A DNA stretch of 64,000 bases from Corallococcus sp. EGB (GCF_019968905.1 NZ_CP079946.1:8715356-8779355); one strand, 5' to 3'; shown: positions 25,783-33,857, numbered from the stretch's first letter. Notes: generated by a model not told the origin, from the letters alone. Numbers and translations: made by a program.

Positions 25783-26532
25783 ATGTTGAAGATGAAGCGC
25801 ATCGCGCTGGGCGCGCTGTTGTCGCTCGGCCTGACGGCCTGCGGACCGATGGAGGAGGCGCCGGAGTCCTCCTTCGAGGCGCAGGACTCGCAGGGGCTGG
25901 AGGCCGGCTGCACGTCGCTGGGCACGGGCATCACCACGCACGCGTGCACCCACGCGAGCAACCCCACGGACCACGTGTCCATCACGGCGAGCGCCACGCG
26001 CGTCACCAGCGCGCCCGCCATCAGCACCAAGCACAAGGCCTATGACCTGGCGCTGCCGTCCGGCGCCGAGGGCTCGGTGACGTACGTCCCGGCCACCACG
26101 GGTTCGTACGCGTTCTACCGGACGCAGAACGTGGCCTTCACCGTCATCAACGGCGCCACCAGCGCCACGGTGCCCGCCGCGCTGGCGCATGGCGTGTCCG
26201 CTTCCGGCTGCTCACTCACGCACGTGTCCGTCTATGACCTGACGGCGGGCACGACGTACATCGTCGCCACGGGGCCTGCGTCCGGCAGCGCCATCACCGT
26301 GGTGCCGGAGTTCCTCAACGACACGCGCACGCGCTACTACCAGGACGCGGATGGCGACGGTTACGGCAACAACTCCGTGTCCATCTACACCGCGTGCACG
26401 CCGCCCGCCGGCTACACGACGCAGCGCTTCGACTGCAACGACACGCCGGGCATTGGCGCCAGCATCAACCCGGGCATGCCGGAGATCTGCGGCAACGGCA
26501 TCGATGACAACTGCGACGGGGTGCAGTGCTGA
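25783..26532 (+). CDS. HxCxH-domain lipoprotein C with MopE-type metal-binding motif
   Basis: A 249-residue lipoprotein has a signal ending LGLTAC (Cys20). The shared domain shows THACTHASNP, then VSITASA, and KHKAYDLALP, with a later Cys in ASGCSLTHV. After residue 185 comes a separate C-terminal module: RYYQDADGDGYGN, then CTPPAGY, DCNDTPG, and PEICGNGIDDNCDGVQC. This DxDxDG and Cys pattern is the putative metal-binding repeat first noted in Methylococcus MopE, a surface copper-binding protein, and common in myxobacterial secreted proteins. So one polypeptide joins two candidate metal modules. The N-terminal AAGGAAAC and ATG at 25783 fit a normal start. Confidence 0.68.
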   Translation: MLKMKRIALGALLSLGLTACGPMEEAPESSFEAQDSQGLEAGCTSLGTGITTHACTHASNPTDHVSITASATRVTSAPAISTKHKAYDLALPSGAEGSVTYVPATTGSYAFYRTQNVAFTVINGATSATVPAALAHGVSASGCSLTHVSVYDLTAGTTYIVATGPASGSAITVVPEFLNDTRTRYYQDADGDGYGNNSVSIYTACTPPAGYTTQRFDCNDTPGIGASINPGMPEICGNGIDDNCDGVQC

Positions 26533-26573
26533 CCGCCGCGCCCTGACGCGGGCCTGAAGAAGGCTCGCTCCCG

Positions 26574-26608
26574 CGCCGGAGCACCTCCCTCGGAAGGGTG
26601 CTCCGGCG
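26574..26608 (+). terminator. Hairpin after lipoprotein C
   Basis: A 12-bp perfect stem (CGCCGGAGCACC with GGTGCTCCGGCG) and 11-base loop lie 41 bases after the stop. It has only a short T-run (CTTTCC) after it, so attenuation of read-through into lipoprotein D is as likely as full termination. Confidence 0.55.
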
Positions 26609-26643
26609 TGGGCCTTTCCCCGCCTGCACGAAGGACTCCCCCG

Positions 26644-27573
26644 ATGCGTCTCTCCTCCGCCACCTTCCTGTTCGTCACCTGCGCCGCCCTCGCGCTGACC
26701 GGCTGCGATGACGAAGCCCCCACCGTCTCGCCGGACGCGGGCACCAGCACCGACGCGGGCCCCGATGCGGGCACGCCCTCCTCCACGGCCACCGTCACCA
26801 CCGCCCATCCCGCCGAGGGCGAGACCGACGTCTACCCGCTGGAGATGTACCTGGACGCGTCCGGCCAGACGCCGGTCATCGCCTTCCGCAAGGTGCTGAC
26901 GCTCACCTTCAGCGAGCCCATGGACCCGTCCGCCTCCCAGGTCACGCTTCACGACCGCACGGACACCACCGTCCCCGCCCGCGTGCTGACCGGCGGCTGG
27001 TCCGAGGATGGGCGCACGCTCACCATCACCGTGCCTCGCACCGAGGAGAGCACCCGTCCTTTGGAGGTCTCCACCCACTACACCCTGGCGCTGGACGCGC
27101 TGAGGGACGCGGCCGGGCTCGCACTGTCTCCCACGGCCGCGCTGGACTTCACCACAGGCGAGCGCGACCCGGAGCTGGAGCACGCGTGCACGCACACGCT
27201 CGTGAACACGCCGGAGGCCGTCACCGCGGGCCGCACGCCCTTCGACTTCCCGCCTGACACCAACACCGGCCACGCGCGCTACGACGTCACCCTGCGCCCG
27301 GTGGAGGGCGGCTTCGGCGGCTACACGGGCTTCATCTCCGACCCGGAGAACGCCGAACACGTCACGCTCTACCTGAACCAGTGGGTGCCCACGAAGGTCA
27401 CCAACGACACGGCGGGAACGGATGTGACGTCGGTGCTCGCGCCCGCGCGGTTCATCTGCGCCGGAATCACGCACACAGTGACGTTCGCGTCGGAGCCGGG
27501 GGATCAGCTCTACCTGTTCCAGTTCGGTCCCGTGGCCTCCGAGCACGTCCAGTTCGTGATGGAGCGCGGATAG
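26644..27573 (+). CDS. HxCxH-domain lipoprotein D with Ig-like domain
   Basis: A 309-residue lipoprotein is read from the ATG at 26644 (AAGGACTCCCCCG precedes). The signal ends ALALTGC (Cys21), followed by a DAGTSTDAGPDAG linker. Residues about 50-165 form a bacterial Ig-like domain of the SwmB/Big type (LTLTFSEPMDPSASQVTL, then GRTLTITV). The shared domain then opens with LEHACTHTLVNTPEAVTAG and continues GHARYDVTLRP, VTLYLNQWV and one Cys (FICAGITHTV), ending HVQFVMERG. No operator lies directly before it, so it may be read through from lipoprotein C. Confidence 0.62.
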   Translation: MRLSSATFLFVTCAALALTGCDDEAPTVSPDAGTSTDAGPDAGTPSSTATVTTAHPAEGETDVYPLEMYLDASGQTPVIAFRKVLTLTFSEPMDPSASQVTLHDRTDTTVPARVLTGGWSEDGRTLTITVPRTEESTRPLEVSTHYTLALDALRDAAGLALSPTAALDFTTGERDPELEHACTHTLVNTPEAVTAGRTPFDFPPDTNTGHARYDVTLRPVEGGFGGYTGFISDPENAEHVTLYLNQWVPTKVTNDTAGTDVTSVLAPARFICAGITHTVTFASEPGDQLYLFQFGPVASEHVQFVMERG

Positions 27574-27701
27574 CAACGCCACATGTCCCGCGGGGAGGGC
27601 GTGCGTCCACCAGGACAAGGTGGGCCGCCCTGGCGGTCCGATGCCGCTTGGAAGACTGCCCGCTACGGTGACGGTCTCTCTCGGAGCCGGAGGCCTACCG
27701 C

Positions 27702-28238
27702 ATGCGCCATGCCGCCACGCCCAGGACGCTCGCCCCTTACGAGGAAGTGCAGACGTTGCCCCATTACCTGGTGGGCGAGGCGCTCGATGGCGTCCTCTAC
27801 GTCTCGTCACCGCCCATCGCGCGCAAGCAGGGCCTGACTCCGCTGCTGGGCCGCGCACCGGAGGGCTGGTGGTGGACCTCCGAGCCCCGGCTGCTCCTGG
27901 GCCAGGACGTGCTGGTGCCGGACCTCGCGGGCTGGGTGGGCGGGCGGCCTCCGACGCTGCCCGATGGCGCGTTCATCCAGAACGTGCCGGATTGGATCTG
28001 CGAGGTGCTGACGCCCGCCACCGCGAAGCTGGACCTGGCCATCAAGCTGCCTCGCTACGCCCGCGCGGGCATCCGCAACGCGTGGGTCATCAACCCCGTG
28101 CACCGCGTGGTGGAGGTGCTCCGTCAGGACCGCGAGCGTTGGATGCTGATGAACACCTACGTGGACGAGGAGCGCGTGCGCGCGGAGCCCTTCGGCAACG
28201 TGGATCTGACGCTGGCGCCGTTCTGGACCCAGAAGTGA
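27702..28238 (+). CDS. Uma2 (DUF820) family PD-(D/E)XK endonuclease-like protein
   Basis: A 178-residue cytosolic protein starts at an ATG eight bases after GGAGG. It fits the Uma2 restriction-endonuclease-like fold: an N-terminal strand around YLVGEALDGVLYVSSPP, the catalytic Asp in LVPDLAGWVGG, Glu in WICEVLTPATAKLDLAIKLPRYA, and Lys in the same segment, followed by GIRNAWVINPVHRVVEVLRQ. Uma2 genes are numerous in myxobacteria and cyanobacteria; their target is unknown. The region upstream of the Asp is about 10-20 residues shorter than I would expect, but the catalytic residues are intact. Confidence 0.85.
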   Translation: MRHAATPRTLAPYEEVQTLPHYLVGEALDGVLYVSSPPIARKQGLTPLLGRAPEGWWWTSEPRLLLGQDVLVPDLAGWVGGRPPTLPDGAFIQNVPDWICEVLTPATAKLDLAIKLPRYARAGIRNAWVINPVHRVVEVLRQDRERWMLMNTYVDEERVRAEPFGNVDLTLAPFWTQK

Positions 28239-28243
28239 AGGCG

Positions 28244-29107
28244 TCAGCGCCTGAAGGGTAGCGACAACAGCGCCACCAGCCCCCACACCCCCCATGAGAA
28301 GACGAAGAACCCCACCAGGATGGCGATGACGGCCCCCACCCTGCGCCAGCCCTGGTGCGTCACGCCGAGCACGGGAGGCCCCTCCGCGCGCATCGGCTTT
28401 CCTCGCTGCTCGCGGTGGTCCGGCGCGAAATAGGAGGCGGTCCGCCCCATGAACAGGTCGATGCTCCCCGCTTCCGACGCGGGAGCCAGGAACGCGGCGA
28501 AACGCCCGGCCACCTCGCCGCGCAGGTGGCGCTGGAGCTTCCTGTAGCCATCCGCCTTCGCGGCCGTGAGCGCGGCGGCCAGCGCATGGCGCTCTTCCGG
28601 AGCAAGGCACCACGCCGCCACTTTGCGCGCGAACGCACGCGCGACTTCGGGCATGCGGTCGAAGTGCCGCTCCATGTCCGTGCGCGAGGGTTCAACCAGG
28701 AGGAAGCCGAGCAGGTCCAGGTCTCCGTAGCCACGGACCAGTTGATCCACCCACACGGAGTAGCGGAGCCTCTCGTCGTTCGAGGGCAAGGAGAGCGAGG
28801 CAACCTCCTCGGCGCCGAGCGCCAGGAGCAGCTCTGGCACGCCAGCAGCACCCGCACCCCATTGGTCCAGGAGCTTGGGGAGATAGGTCCCGGCTCGCTC
28901 CCACGGCTCCGGGAAGGGCCCGAAGACCGCCGGCGCCTCCAGCGTCTTCACCAACAGGTGAGGCACCGTGACCAGCGTTTCGAGGACGGCGGGCTCCGGT
29001 GCCAGCTCCGGATCGGGTTCGTCGTGGCCCAGTTCCACCAGGTCCTCCGAGGAGATGACCAGGGGCCGGGAGAGGGCGGGGAGCGGGAAGCGGTAATGGA
29101 AGGGCAT
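28244..29107 (-). CDS. Protein of unknown function with C-terminal membrane anchor
   Basis: A 287-residue protein is read from the ATG at 29107; a TTG at 29134 is a weaker alternative. The body is soluble and helical with no cysteine motif, and only the last 30 residues (AVIAILVGFFVFSWGVWGLVALL) form a membrane helix, making it a tail-anchored type. No family is recognised. The TonB receptor operon ends 43 bases upstream on the same strand, so this could be its third gene, although its features do not suggest a transport role. Confidence 0.5.
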   Translation of the reverse strand: MPFHYRFPLPALSRPLVISSEDLVELGHDEPDPELAPEPAVLETLVTVPHLLVKTLEAPAVFGPFPEPWERAGTYLPKLLDQWGAGAAGVPELLLALGAEEVASLSLPSNDERLRYSVWVDQLVRGYGDLDLLGFLLVEPSRTDMERHFDRMPEVARAFARKVAAWCLAPEERHALAAALTAAKADGYRKLQRHLRGEVAGRFAAFLAPASEAGSIDLFMGRTASYFAPDHREQRGKPMRAEGPPVLGVTHQGWRRVGAVIAILVGFFVFSWGVWGLVALLSLPFRR

Positions 29108-29150
29108 GACGCTGTCGAGCGACGACCCTATCAAGCCTCCGCTGACGGCT

Positions 29151-29963
29151 TCACGCCGCCGCTTCCCACGTGCCGGTGAACGCGTCGAAGCGGCGCACGT
29201 TGACGCTCAGCGCCCGGTACACCTGCGTGTCCGGCCCCACGTCCACCGGCGTCCCCTCCGGAGGCACCGTCAGCCGGTCGAAGCGCGCGCCGGTGAACCA
29301 GCGGTCCGGCCGCGGCTCCAGGACGAAGAGGCCCTCGTCGTCCAGGTCCACCTGGATGGGCACGAAGTCCACGCGCTGGAGCTCCACGGGCGGTGGGAAG
29401 TCCAGCGCGACGCGGAAGGGCACGCGCGCCGCCGCCTGGGTCGCGACGCCCTCCAGGACCAGGGAGCGCCCTCCCATCACGTCCGCCTCCGTGCCGAGGG
29501 CGCTCGACGGCGGCTGGAGCAGCAGCGACAGCGACCGCGCCAGGCCCGCGATGCCGGGAGAGCGCCCCAGCACGCGCGCCTGCCCCGCGTCCGCGAGCAG
29601 GTCGAAGACCACCTCCCGGTCCCACTCGCCCAGCACGCGGCCTCCGGAGAAGAAGTCCCCTTCGTGCGCGTGCGCGGTGGGCAGCAGCACGTCGCCCAGC
29701 CGGCGCAGCAGGGCCTGGGGCTGGAGGGGCGACGCCTTCTCGAACAGGTAGATGGGCCCCAGCACCAGGCGCGCGGTGGTGAGCGTCACGCGCCAGCCGG
29801 TGTCGGTGGTGAAGGCGCCCACGGAGGGCTCACCGGGCGCGAGCCCCGTGCGCAGGCCCATGCGGAAGGTGATGCTCCGGCCGCCGGTGCCGGACAGGCC
29901 GCAGCCCGCCGCGAGCGCTCCGCCCAGCATCCACGTGAAGGCACGACGCGAACAGCGCTTCAT
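29151..29963 (-). CDS. Tat-type lipoprotein coupled to the TonB receptor
   Basis: A 270-residue protein starts at the ATG at 29963, overlapping the receptor stop in an ATGA and preceded by AGGAGG. The leader MKRCSRRAFTWMLGGALAAGC combines a twin-arginine motif (SRRAFT) with a lipobox (AAGC, Cys21), so it may fold, perhaps with a metal, before export. A mid-protein motif AHAHEGDFFSGG near residue 96 places two His next to an acidic residue. Beta-strand repeats make up the rest. The strict coupling implies a periplasmic or surface partner of the receptor. The family is not recognised. Confidence 0.66.
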   Translation of the reverse strand: MKRCSRRAFTWMLGGALAAGCGLSGTGGRSITFRMGLRTGLAPGEPSVGAFTTDTGWRVTLTTARLVLGPIYLFEKASPLQPQALLRRLGDVLLPTAHAHEGDFFSGGRVLGEWDREVVFDLLADAGQARVLGRSPGIAGLARSLSLLLQPPSSALGTEADVMGGRSLVLEGVATQAAARVPFRVALDFPPPVELQRVDFVPIQVDLDDEGLFVLEPRPDRWFTGARFDRLTVPPEGTPVDVGPDTQVYRALSVNVRRFDAFTGTWEAAA

Positions 29964-32461
29964 GGCCGGTCCTCCTGGAGGTCCAGATAGACGGTGAGGG
30001 TGCCGCGCACGGTGCGAGGCGCACCGGCGGAGAAGTGGCGCGTGGCCAGCAGGGACGCGGGCGCGCCGGGGCCTCGGAAGTTGGACACGTAGTTGAACTC
30101 GGACTCGCGCCAGCGCGCGTCCAGCAGGTTCTCCACCGACAAGCCCAGCTCCACGGCGCGCCAGCGTGCACGCGCCGCCACGTCGAAGAGGAAGATGGAT
30201 TCGCTGTAGCGATCCAACGGCAGGGGCTTGGGCCCGATGGCGCTGTGCCCCAGCGCCACGCTCCACCCCACCGGCTGCCGGGCCACGGTGGCCGTGCCCC
30301 GCCATGAAGCATCCACGCGGCCCAGGAGCTGCGGGATGTACGGCAGCACCGCGCCATCCCACAGCCTCCACGGCGAGGCCCCGGGCAACGGCTGTGTCGC
30401 GCGGGCCCACGCGAGGCTCGCCTGCACGTCCAGGCGCTGCTCCCATTGGAAGCGCGCGCTGCCGAACGCGCCCAGCCGCTGCGACGGCCCGATGGGCTGG
30501 TTGCGCCCCGTCGTCTCGCTGAACACCAGGTCCTGCGACACGCGCGTGGCGAACACGGCGCCGCGCAGCTCCAGAAGGGAAGGTCCGTCGCTCCACCTCC
30601 AGCCGAGGCCCGTCTCCCCGGAGGTCACCCGCGCGTAGGGGGCGAACTCCGCGTCGGACAGGCCGGCCGCGTCACTGGACCGCGCTCCCAGCCCCGCGCT
30701 GGTCAGCCACGTGAGGCGGGGCGTCAGGCGCACCTCCGCGCTGGCCCGGGGGCTGGCGAAGAAGCCATAGGCCTCCACGGACTCCTCCGGGATGCGAGCC
30801 CCCTGCCGATCCTCCGCCGGCCGGTTCAGGTCCTCCACGCCGAACAGGAACGTGTCCATGCGCACGCCGCCGCGCAGCGTGAGCCACTCCAGCGGCGCGC
30901 CCCGCAGCGACAGGTACGCGCCCAGGTTCGTCACGCGCACCTGGTTGTCGAACACGGTGGCGTAGGGAGCGCCGCCCCTGTCGCGCAGGCGCCGCGCGCG
31001 GGTGTGCACGTTGTCGTAGCGGGCCACGTAGCCCAGCTCCACCGGCTGCGGCTGTCCCACCCAGGTGACGCCCGGCGTGTAGCGGCCGCGCAGCCCCACG
31101 GTGGTGCCCTGGTAGGACTGCTCCGTGTTGTCGCCGCGCTGGGCCTCGCCAATGGGCGGCGTGTCCTGGAGGAAGCCGGTGAAGTTCTCGCGGCTGCGCA
31201 TCTGCCGGGCGAGGGCGAAGGCCTGCTGCACGAAGCGGCCTCCGCCCTCCAGCCGGGACGTCAGCTCCACGGAGGCGATGTGGCGCTGGCTCGCGCCGCC
31301 CTGGTTCGGGTCGTAGAGGCAGAAGAACTGCGAGTCCGCGGCCGCGTCGCACGGCAGCCGCGCGTCCACGACGTCCGTCTCCCGCACCACGCCCGCGGAG
31401 GAGTAGCGCGCGCCATAGCTCGCGCCGAACAGGCGCAGCTTCGTCTCCGCGCCCAGGCGCAGCTCCGTCTGGGCCATCAGGCCCGCATTGGCATAGGCGC
31501 GGTTGGGGCCGAAGCCGTGCCCCTGGCGCAGGAGCACGCCGACGAAGGTCGCGGCGGTGGACTCGGGAGGCCCCCACACCAGGGACAGCCGGCGCGACGC
31601 GAAGCTGCCGGAGCTGGCGGACGCGGTGATGCCCCGCCGCTCCAGCCCCAGCTGGTACTCCACGGTGCCCGCGACGCCGAAGTCGCCCTGCGACGGGTCG
31701 TAGGGTCCCTCCGTCACGCGCAGGGACTGCACCAGCTCCGGGATGATGAAGTACGTGTCCGCGTAGCCGTGGCCATGGGCCTGGGAGACCTCGTTGAGGG
31801 GCACCCCGTCCAGGCGCATCTCCACGTCCTTGCCCTCGCCCGCGTCGAAGCCGCGCAGGTAGACGGTGTCCGCGTGCCCTTCCCCACCGTGGTTGGCGAG
31901 CATCACGCCCGGCGCCAGCAGCATCAGGTCCGTGGCCGAGTTTCGAGGCACATCCGCCAGCTGCCCCACCGTGATGTGGAAGTCCCCGACGGCCACCGGT
32001 GGCGGTGCCACGGACTGCCCGCGCACCGTGGTGGAGAGCGTGGGCGGCTCCGGCTTCGCGGGCTCGGGTGGCTCGGGCGCGGAGCTCGCCCCCCCGGTGT
32101 CCTCCGCCACCGGCTCGAACGTCACCGGCACGTCCACCCGCACCTCCAGCGGCTCCGCCCCCCGACGCGCGGGCTCGAAGCGCCAGCGCAGGGCCGCCGC
32201 CATCGCGGCCCGGTCGAAGGCCACGCCTCCGGACTCCCTCACCTCCACCTGGGCCACCTCACCCGCGGTGTCGATGGTCAGCCGCAGCAGCACGCGCACG
32301 GCCTCCGTCAGCGCGGGCTCCTCCGCCGGCATCACGGGCGGCGGCGCCTCCACGGGCACGGGCGGCGTCACGGGCACTTCGGGCGACGCGCTCAACAGCC
32401 AGAGCACCAGCGTCGGGATGAACACGGGCAACGACCTCGGCCGGCGGGGCCCACCCGGCAC
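29960..32461 (-). CDS. TonB-dependent outer-membrane receptor with fused N-terminal TonB C-terminal-like domain
   Basis: About 833 residues are read from a GTG at 32461, chosen because GGGAGG lies seven bases upstream; GTG at 32425 and TTG at 32431 are alternatives. After the signal peptide (FIPTLVLWLLSASP) and a Pro-rich linker, residues about 52-116 match a TonB energy-transducer C-terminal domain (VRVLLRLTIDTAGEVAQVEV, then AALRWRFEPARR). The receptor plug follows at about 160-270 (TDLMLLAPGVMLANHGGEG, YLRGFDAGEGKDVEMRLDG) with a His-rich HGHGYAD near 229. The barrel runs to the C terminus, ending LTVYLDLQEDRP. The histidines favour a metal or metal-chelate ligand. It is transcribed away from operator site 4 with the Tat lipoprotein gene overlapping its end. 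Confidence 0.88.
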   Translation of the reverse strand: MPGGPRRPRSLPVFIPTLVLWLLSASPEVPVTPPVPVEAPPPVMPAEEPALTEAVRVLLRLTIDTAGEVAQVEVRESGGVAFDRAAMAAALRWRFEPARRGAEPLEVRVDVPVTFEPVAEDTGGASSAPEPPEPAKPEPPTLSTTVRGQSVAPPPVAVGDFHITVGQLADVPRNSATDLMLLAPGVMLANHGGEGHADTVYLRGFDAGEGKDVEMRLDGVPLNEVSQAHGHGYADTYFIIPELVQSLRVTEGPYDPSQGDFGVAGTVEYQLGLERRGITASASSGSFASRRLSLVWGPPESTAATFVGVLLRQGHGFGPNRAYANAGLMAQTELRLGAETKLRLFGASYGARYSSAGVVRETDVVDARLPCDAAADSQFFCLYDPNQGGASQRHIASVELTSRLEGGGRFVQQAFALARQMRSRENFTGFLQDTPPIGEAQRGDNTEQSYQGTTVGLRGRYTPGVTWVGQPQPVELGYVARYDNVHTRARRLRDRGGAPYATVFDNQVRVTNLGAYLSLRGAPLEWLTLRGGVRMDTFLFGVEDLNRPAEDRQGARIPEESVEAYGFFASPRASAEVRLTPRLTWLTSAGLGARSSDAAGLSDAEFAPYARVTSGETGLGWRWSDGPSLLELRGAVFATRVSQDLVFSETTGRNQPIGPSQRLGAFGSARFQWEQRLDVQASLAWARATQPLPGASPWRLWDGAVLPYIPQLLGRVDASWRGTATVARQPVGWSVALGHSAIGPKPLPLDRYSESIFLFDVAARARWRAVELGLSVENLLDARWRESEFNYVSNFRGPGAPASLLATRHFSAGAPRTVRGTLTVYLDLQEDRP

Positions 32462-32510
32462 GGGCGGTCCTCCCAACGGCCGCCCGTGGATATCGCAACC
32501 CGGGCTTGAC

Positions 32511-32527
32511 TTGCAACATGGTTACAA
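32511..32527. promoter_or_regulatory. 17-bp palindromic operator candidate, site 4
   Basis: TTGCAAC-ATG-GTTACAA is a dyad with one mismatch. It lies 49 bases from the receptor start on the minus strand and 15 bases from the lipoprotein start at 32543 on the plus strand, so one bound protein could control both. A TTGACT at 32506-32511 overlaps it as a possible -35. Confidence 0.66.
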
Positions 32528-32542
32528 ATACCAACCAACTGC

Positions 32543-33430
32543 ATGAACCAACGACGCAAGTGGACGCGGGGCCTGCTGGCGGGCGCGCTGGCGCTCATGG
32601 CCGCGGGCTGCGGCGACGCCGTGGCGCGGGGCGACGTGCGGGTGACGTTGAGCGGCGGGGACGGCACGCAGCGCGGCTACGCGGACCACCTCTTCCAGGA
32701 CGGCTGGTCCGTGCAGTTCACGAAGTACCTGGTGTCCCTGGGGGACTTCACCCTCACCTCCGCGGCCGGCGACGTGCGGGCCACGACGGAGCACCTGCTG
32801 GTGGATGTCCAGAAGGGGGACGTGCCCCTCGCCGGCCTCAAGGACCTGGAGGCGGGGCGCTACGGCGTGGCCTTCCGCGTGAGCCCTCCGGAGGCGCGCA
32901 CCGTGGCGGGCGCCTCCGTGTCCGCGGACGACCTGGCGATGATGCGCGAGCGCGGCTTCAGCTACTTCGTGGAGGGCCGCGCGCAGAACCGCGACCCCAC
33001 CCTGGGCCTCTACACCTTCCGCATGGGCTTCCCCGTCAACGCGCGGATGGTGGACTGCATCAACGGCGTGGACGGCACCCAGGGCATCGTCGTGCCGGAG
33101 AACTCCGTGGCGGAGGCGGAGGTCACCATCCACGCCGAGCACATGTTCTACGACCGGCTGGGCACCCACCGCGGCGTGCAGCTGCGCTTCGAGGCCATCG
33201 CCGCCACCGCGGACGCCCACCACGTCATCACGCCGGAGGGGCTGGCGTCCCAGGACCTGCTGGACCTGCGCGGTCTGGACGGCGGCGAGCTGCGCGACGC
33301 CCAGGGCAACCCCGTCGTCTACCAGCCCGGCGCCTACGCCCTGCGCACGCTCCAGGAGTTCGTCACCCAGAGCATCGTGGATCAGGCACACCTCAATGGC
33401 GGCGGCGTCTGCACCGTCGCCGCGCCGTAG
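32543..33430 (+). CDS. Lipoprotein divergent from the TonB receptor
   Basis: A 295-residue lipoprotein has a signal ending ALMAAGC (Cys23). The mature protein begins with VRVTLSGGDGTQRGYAD and continues with beta-strands (WSVQFTKYLVSLGDFTL, then HLLVDVQKG, then AGRYGVAFRVSPP). Two cysteines (VDCINGVDG, GVCTVAAP) could form one disulfide. Histidines cluster in EAEVTIHAEHMFYDRLGTHRG and TADAHHVI. The strand order is loosely like MbnP-type periplasmic copper proteins, but I could not confirm that. Position beside the receptor, with a shared operator, suggests a ligand-binding partner. Confidence 0.62.
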   Translation: MNQRRKWTRGLLAGALALMAAGCGDAVARGDVRVTLSGGDGTQRGYADHLFQDGWSVQFTKYLVSLGDFTLTSAAGDVRATTEHLLVDVQKGDVPLAGLKDLEAGRYGVAFRVSPPEARTVAGASVSADDLAMMRERGFSYFVEGRAQNRDPTLGLYTFRMGFPVNARMVDCINGVDGTQGIVVPENSVAEAEVTIHAEHMFYDRLGTHRGVQLRFEAIAATADAHHVITPEGLASQDLLDLRGLDGGELRDAQGNPVVYQPGAYALRTLQEFVTQSIVDQAHLNGGGVCTVAAP

Positions 33431-33454
33431 GGCCTCCCCGTCACGGGAAGGCCC
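33430..33454. terminator. Bidirectional hairpin between convergent genes
   Basis: GGGCCT-c-CCCG and CGGG-a-AGGCCC form a ten-pair stem, overlapping the last base of the lipoprotein stop. It lies between the plus-strand lipoprotein and the minus-strand thioredoxin and could serve both. No T-run follows. Confidence 0.5.
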
Positions 33455-33464
33455 CGGCGGGGCG

Positions 33465-33848
33465 TCACGCCTTGGGCGCTTCCTTCGCGGCGCGCTGCGC
33501 TTCGACCTCGCGCCGCACGTCGTCCATGTTCAGCGCGCGCACCTGCCGCAGCAGGTCCTCCAGCGCGGCGGCCGGCATCGCGCCCGGCTGCTCGAACAGG
33601 AGGATGCCGTCCCGGAACACCATCAGCGTGGGAATGGAACGGATCTCGAAAGCACCGGACAGCTCCGGCTGCGCGTCGGTGTCGATCTTCCCGAACACGA
33701 TGTCCGCGTGCTTGTTGGAGGTGCTCTCGAAGATGGGCGCGAACGCGCGGCACGGACCACACCAGGTGGCCCACCAGTCCAGGATGACGATGCCGCTCTT
33801 GCCCACCGTCTCCTTGAAGTTGTCCTTCGTGATTTCGAGCGTCGCCAT
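33465..33848 (-). CDS. Thioredoxin-domain protein
   Basis: A 127-residue cytosolic thiol-disulfide oxidoreductase, with TAGGAGG six bases before the ATG. The active site WATWCGPCRAFAP has Cys30 and Cys33, and the cis-Pro loop reads IRSIPTLMVF near residue 71. The last 20 residues (VRREVEAQRAAKEAPKA) extend beyond a standard thioredoxin as a charged helix. It starts nine bases after the stop of the FKBP gene, so the two are cotranscribed, a plausible folding pair. Confidence 0.92.
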   Translation of the reverse strand: MATLEITKDNFKETVGKSGIVILDWWATWCGPCRAFAPIFESTSNKHADIVFGKIDTDAQPELSGAFEIRSIPTLMVFRDGILLFEQPGAMPAAALEDLLRQVRALNMDDVRREVEAQRAAKEAPKA

Positions 33849-33857
33849 GATGGCCTC

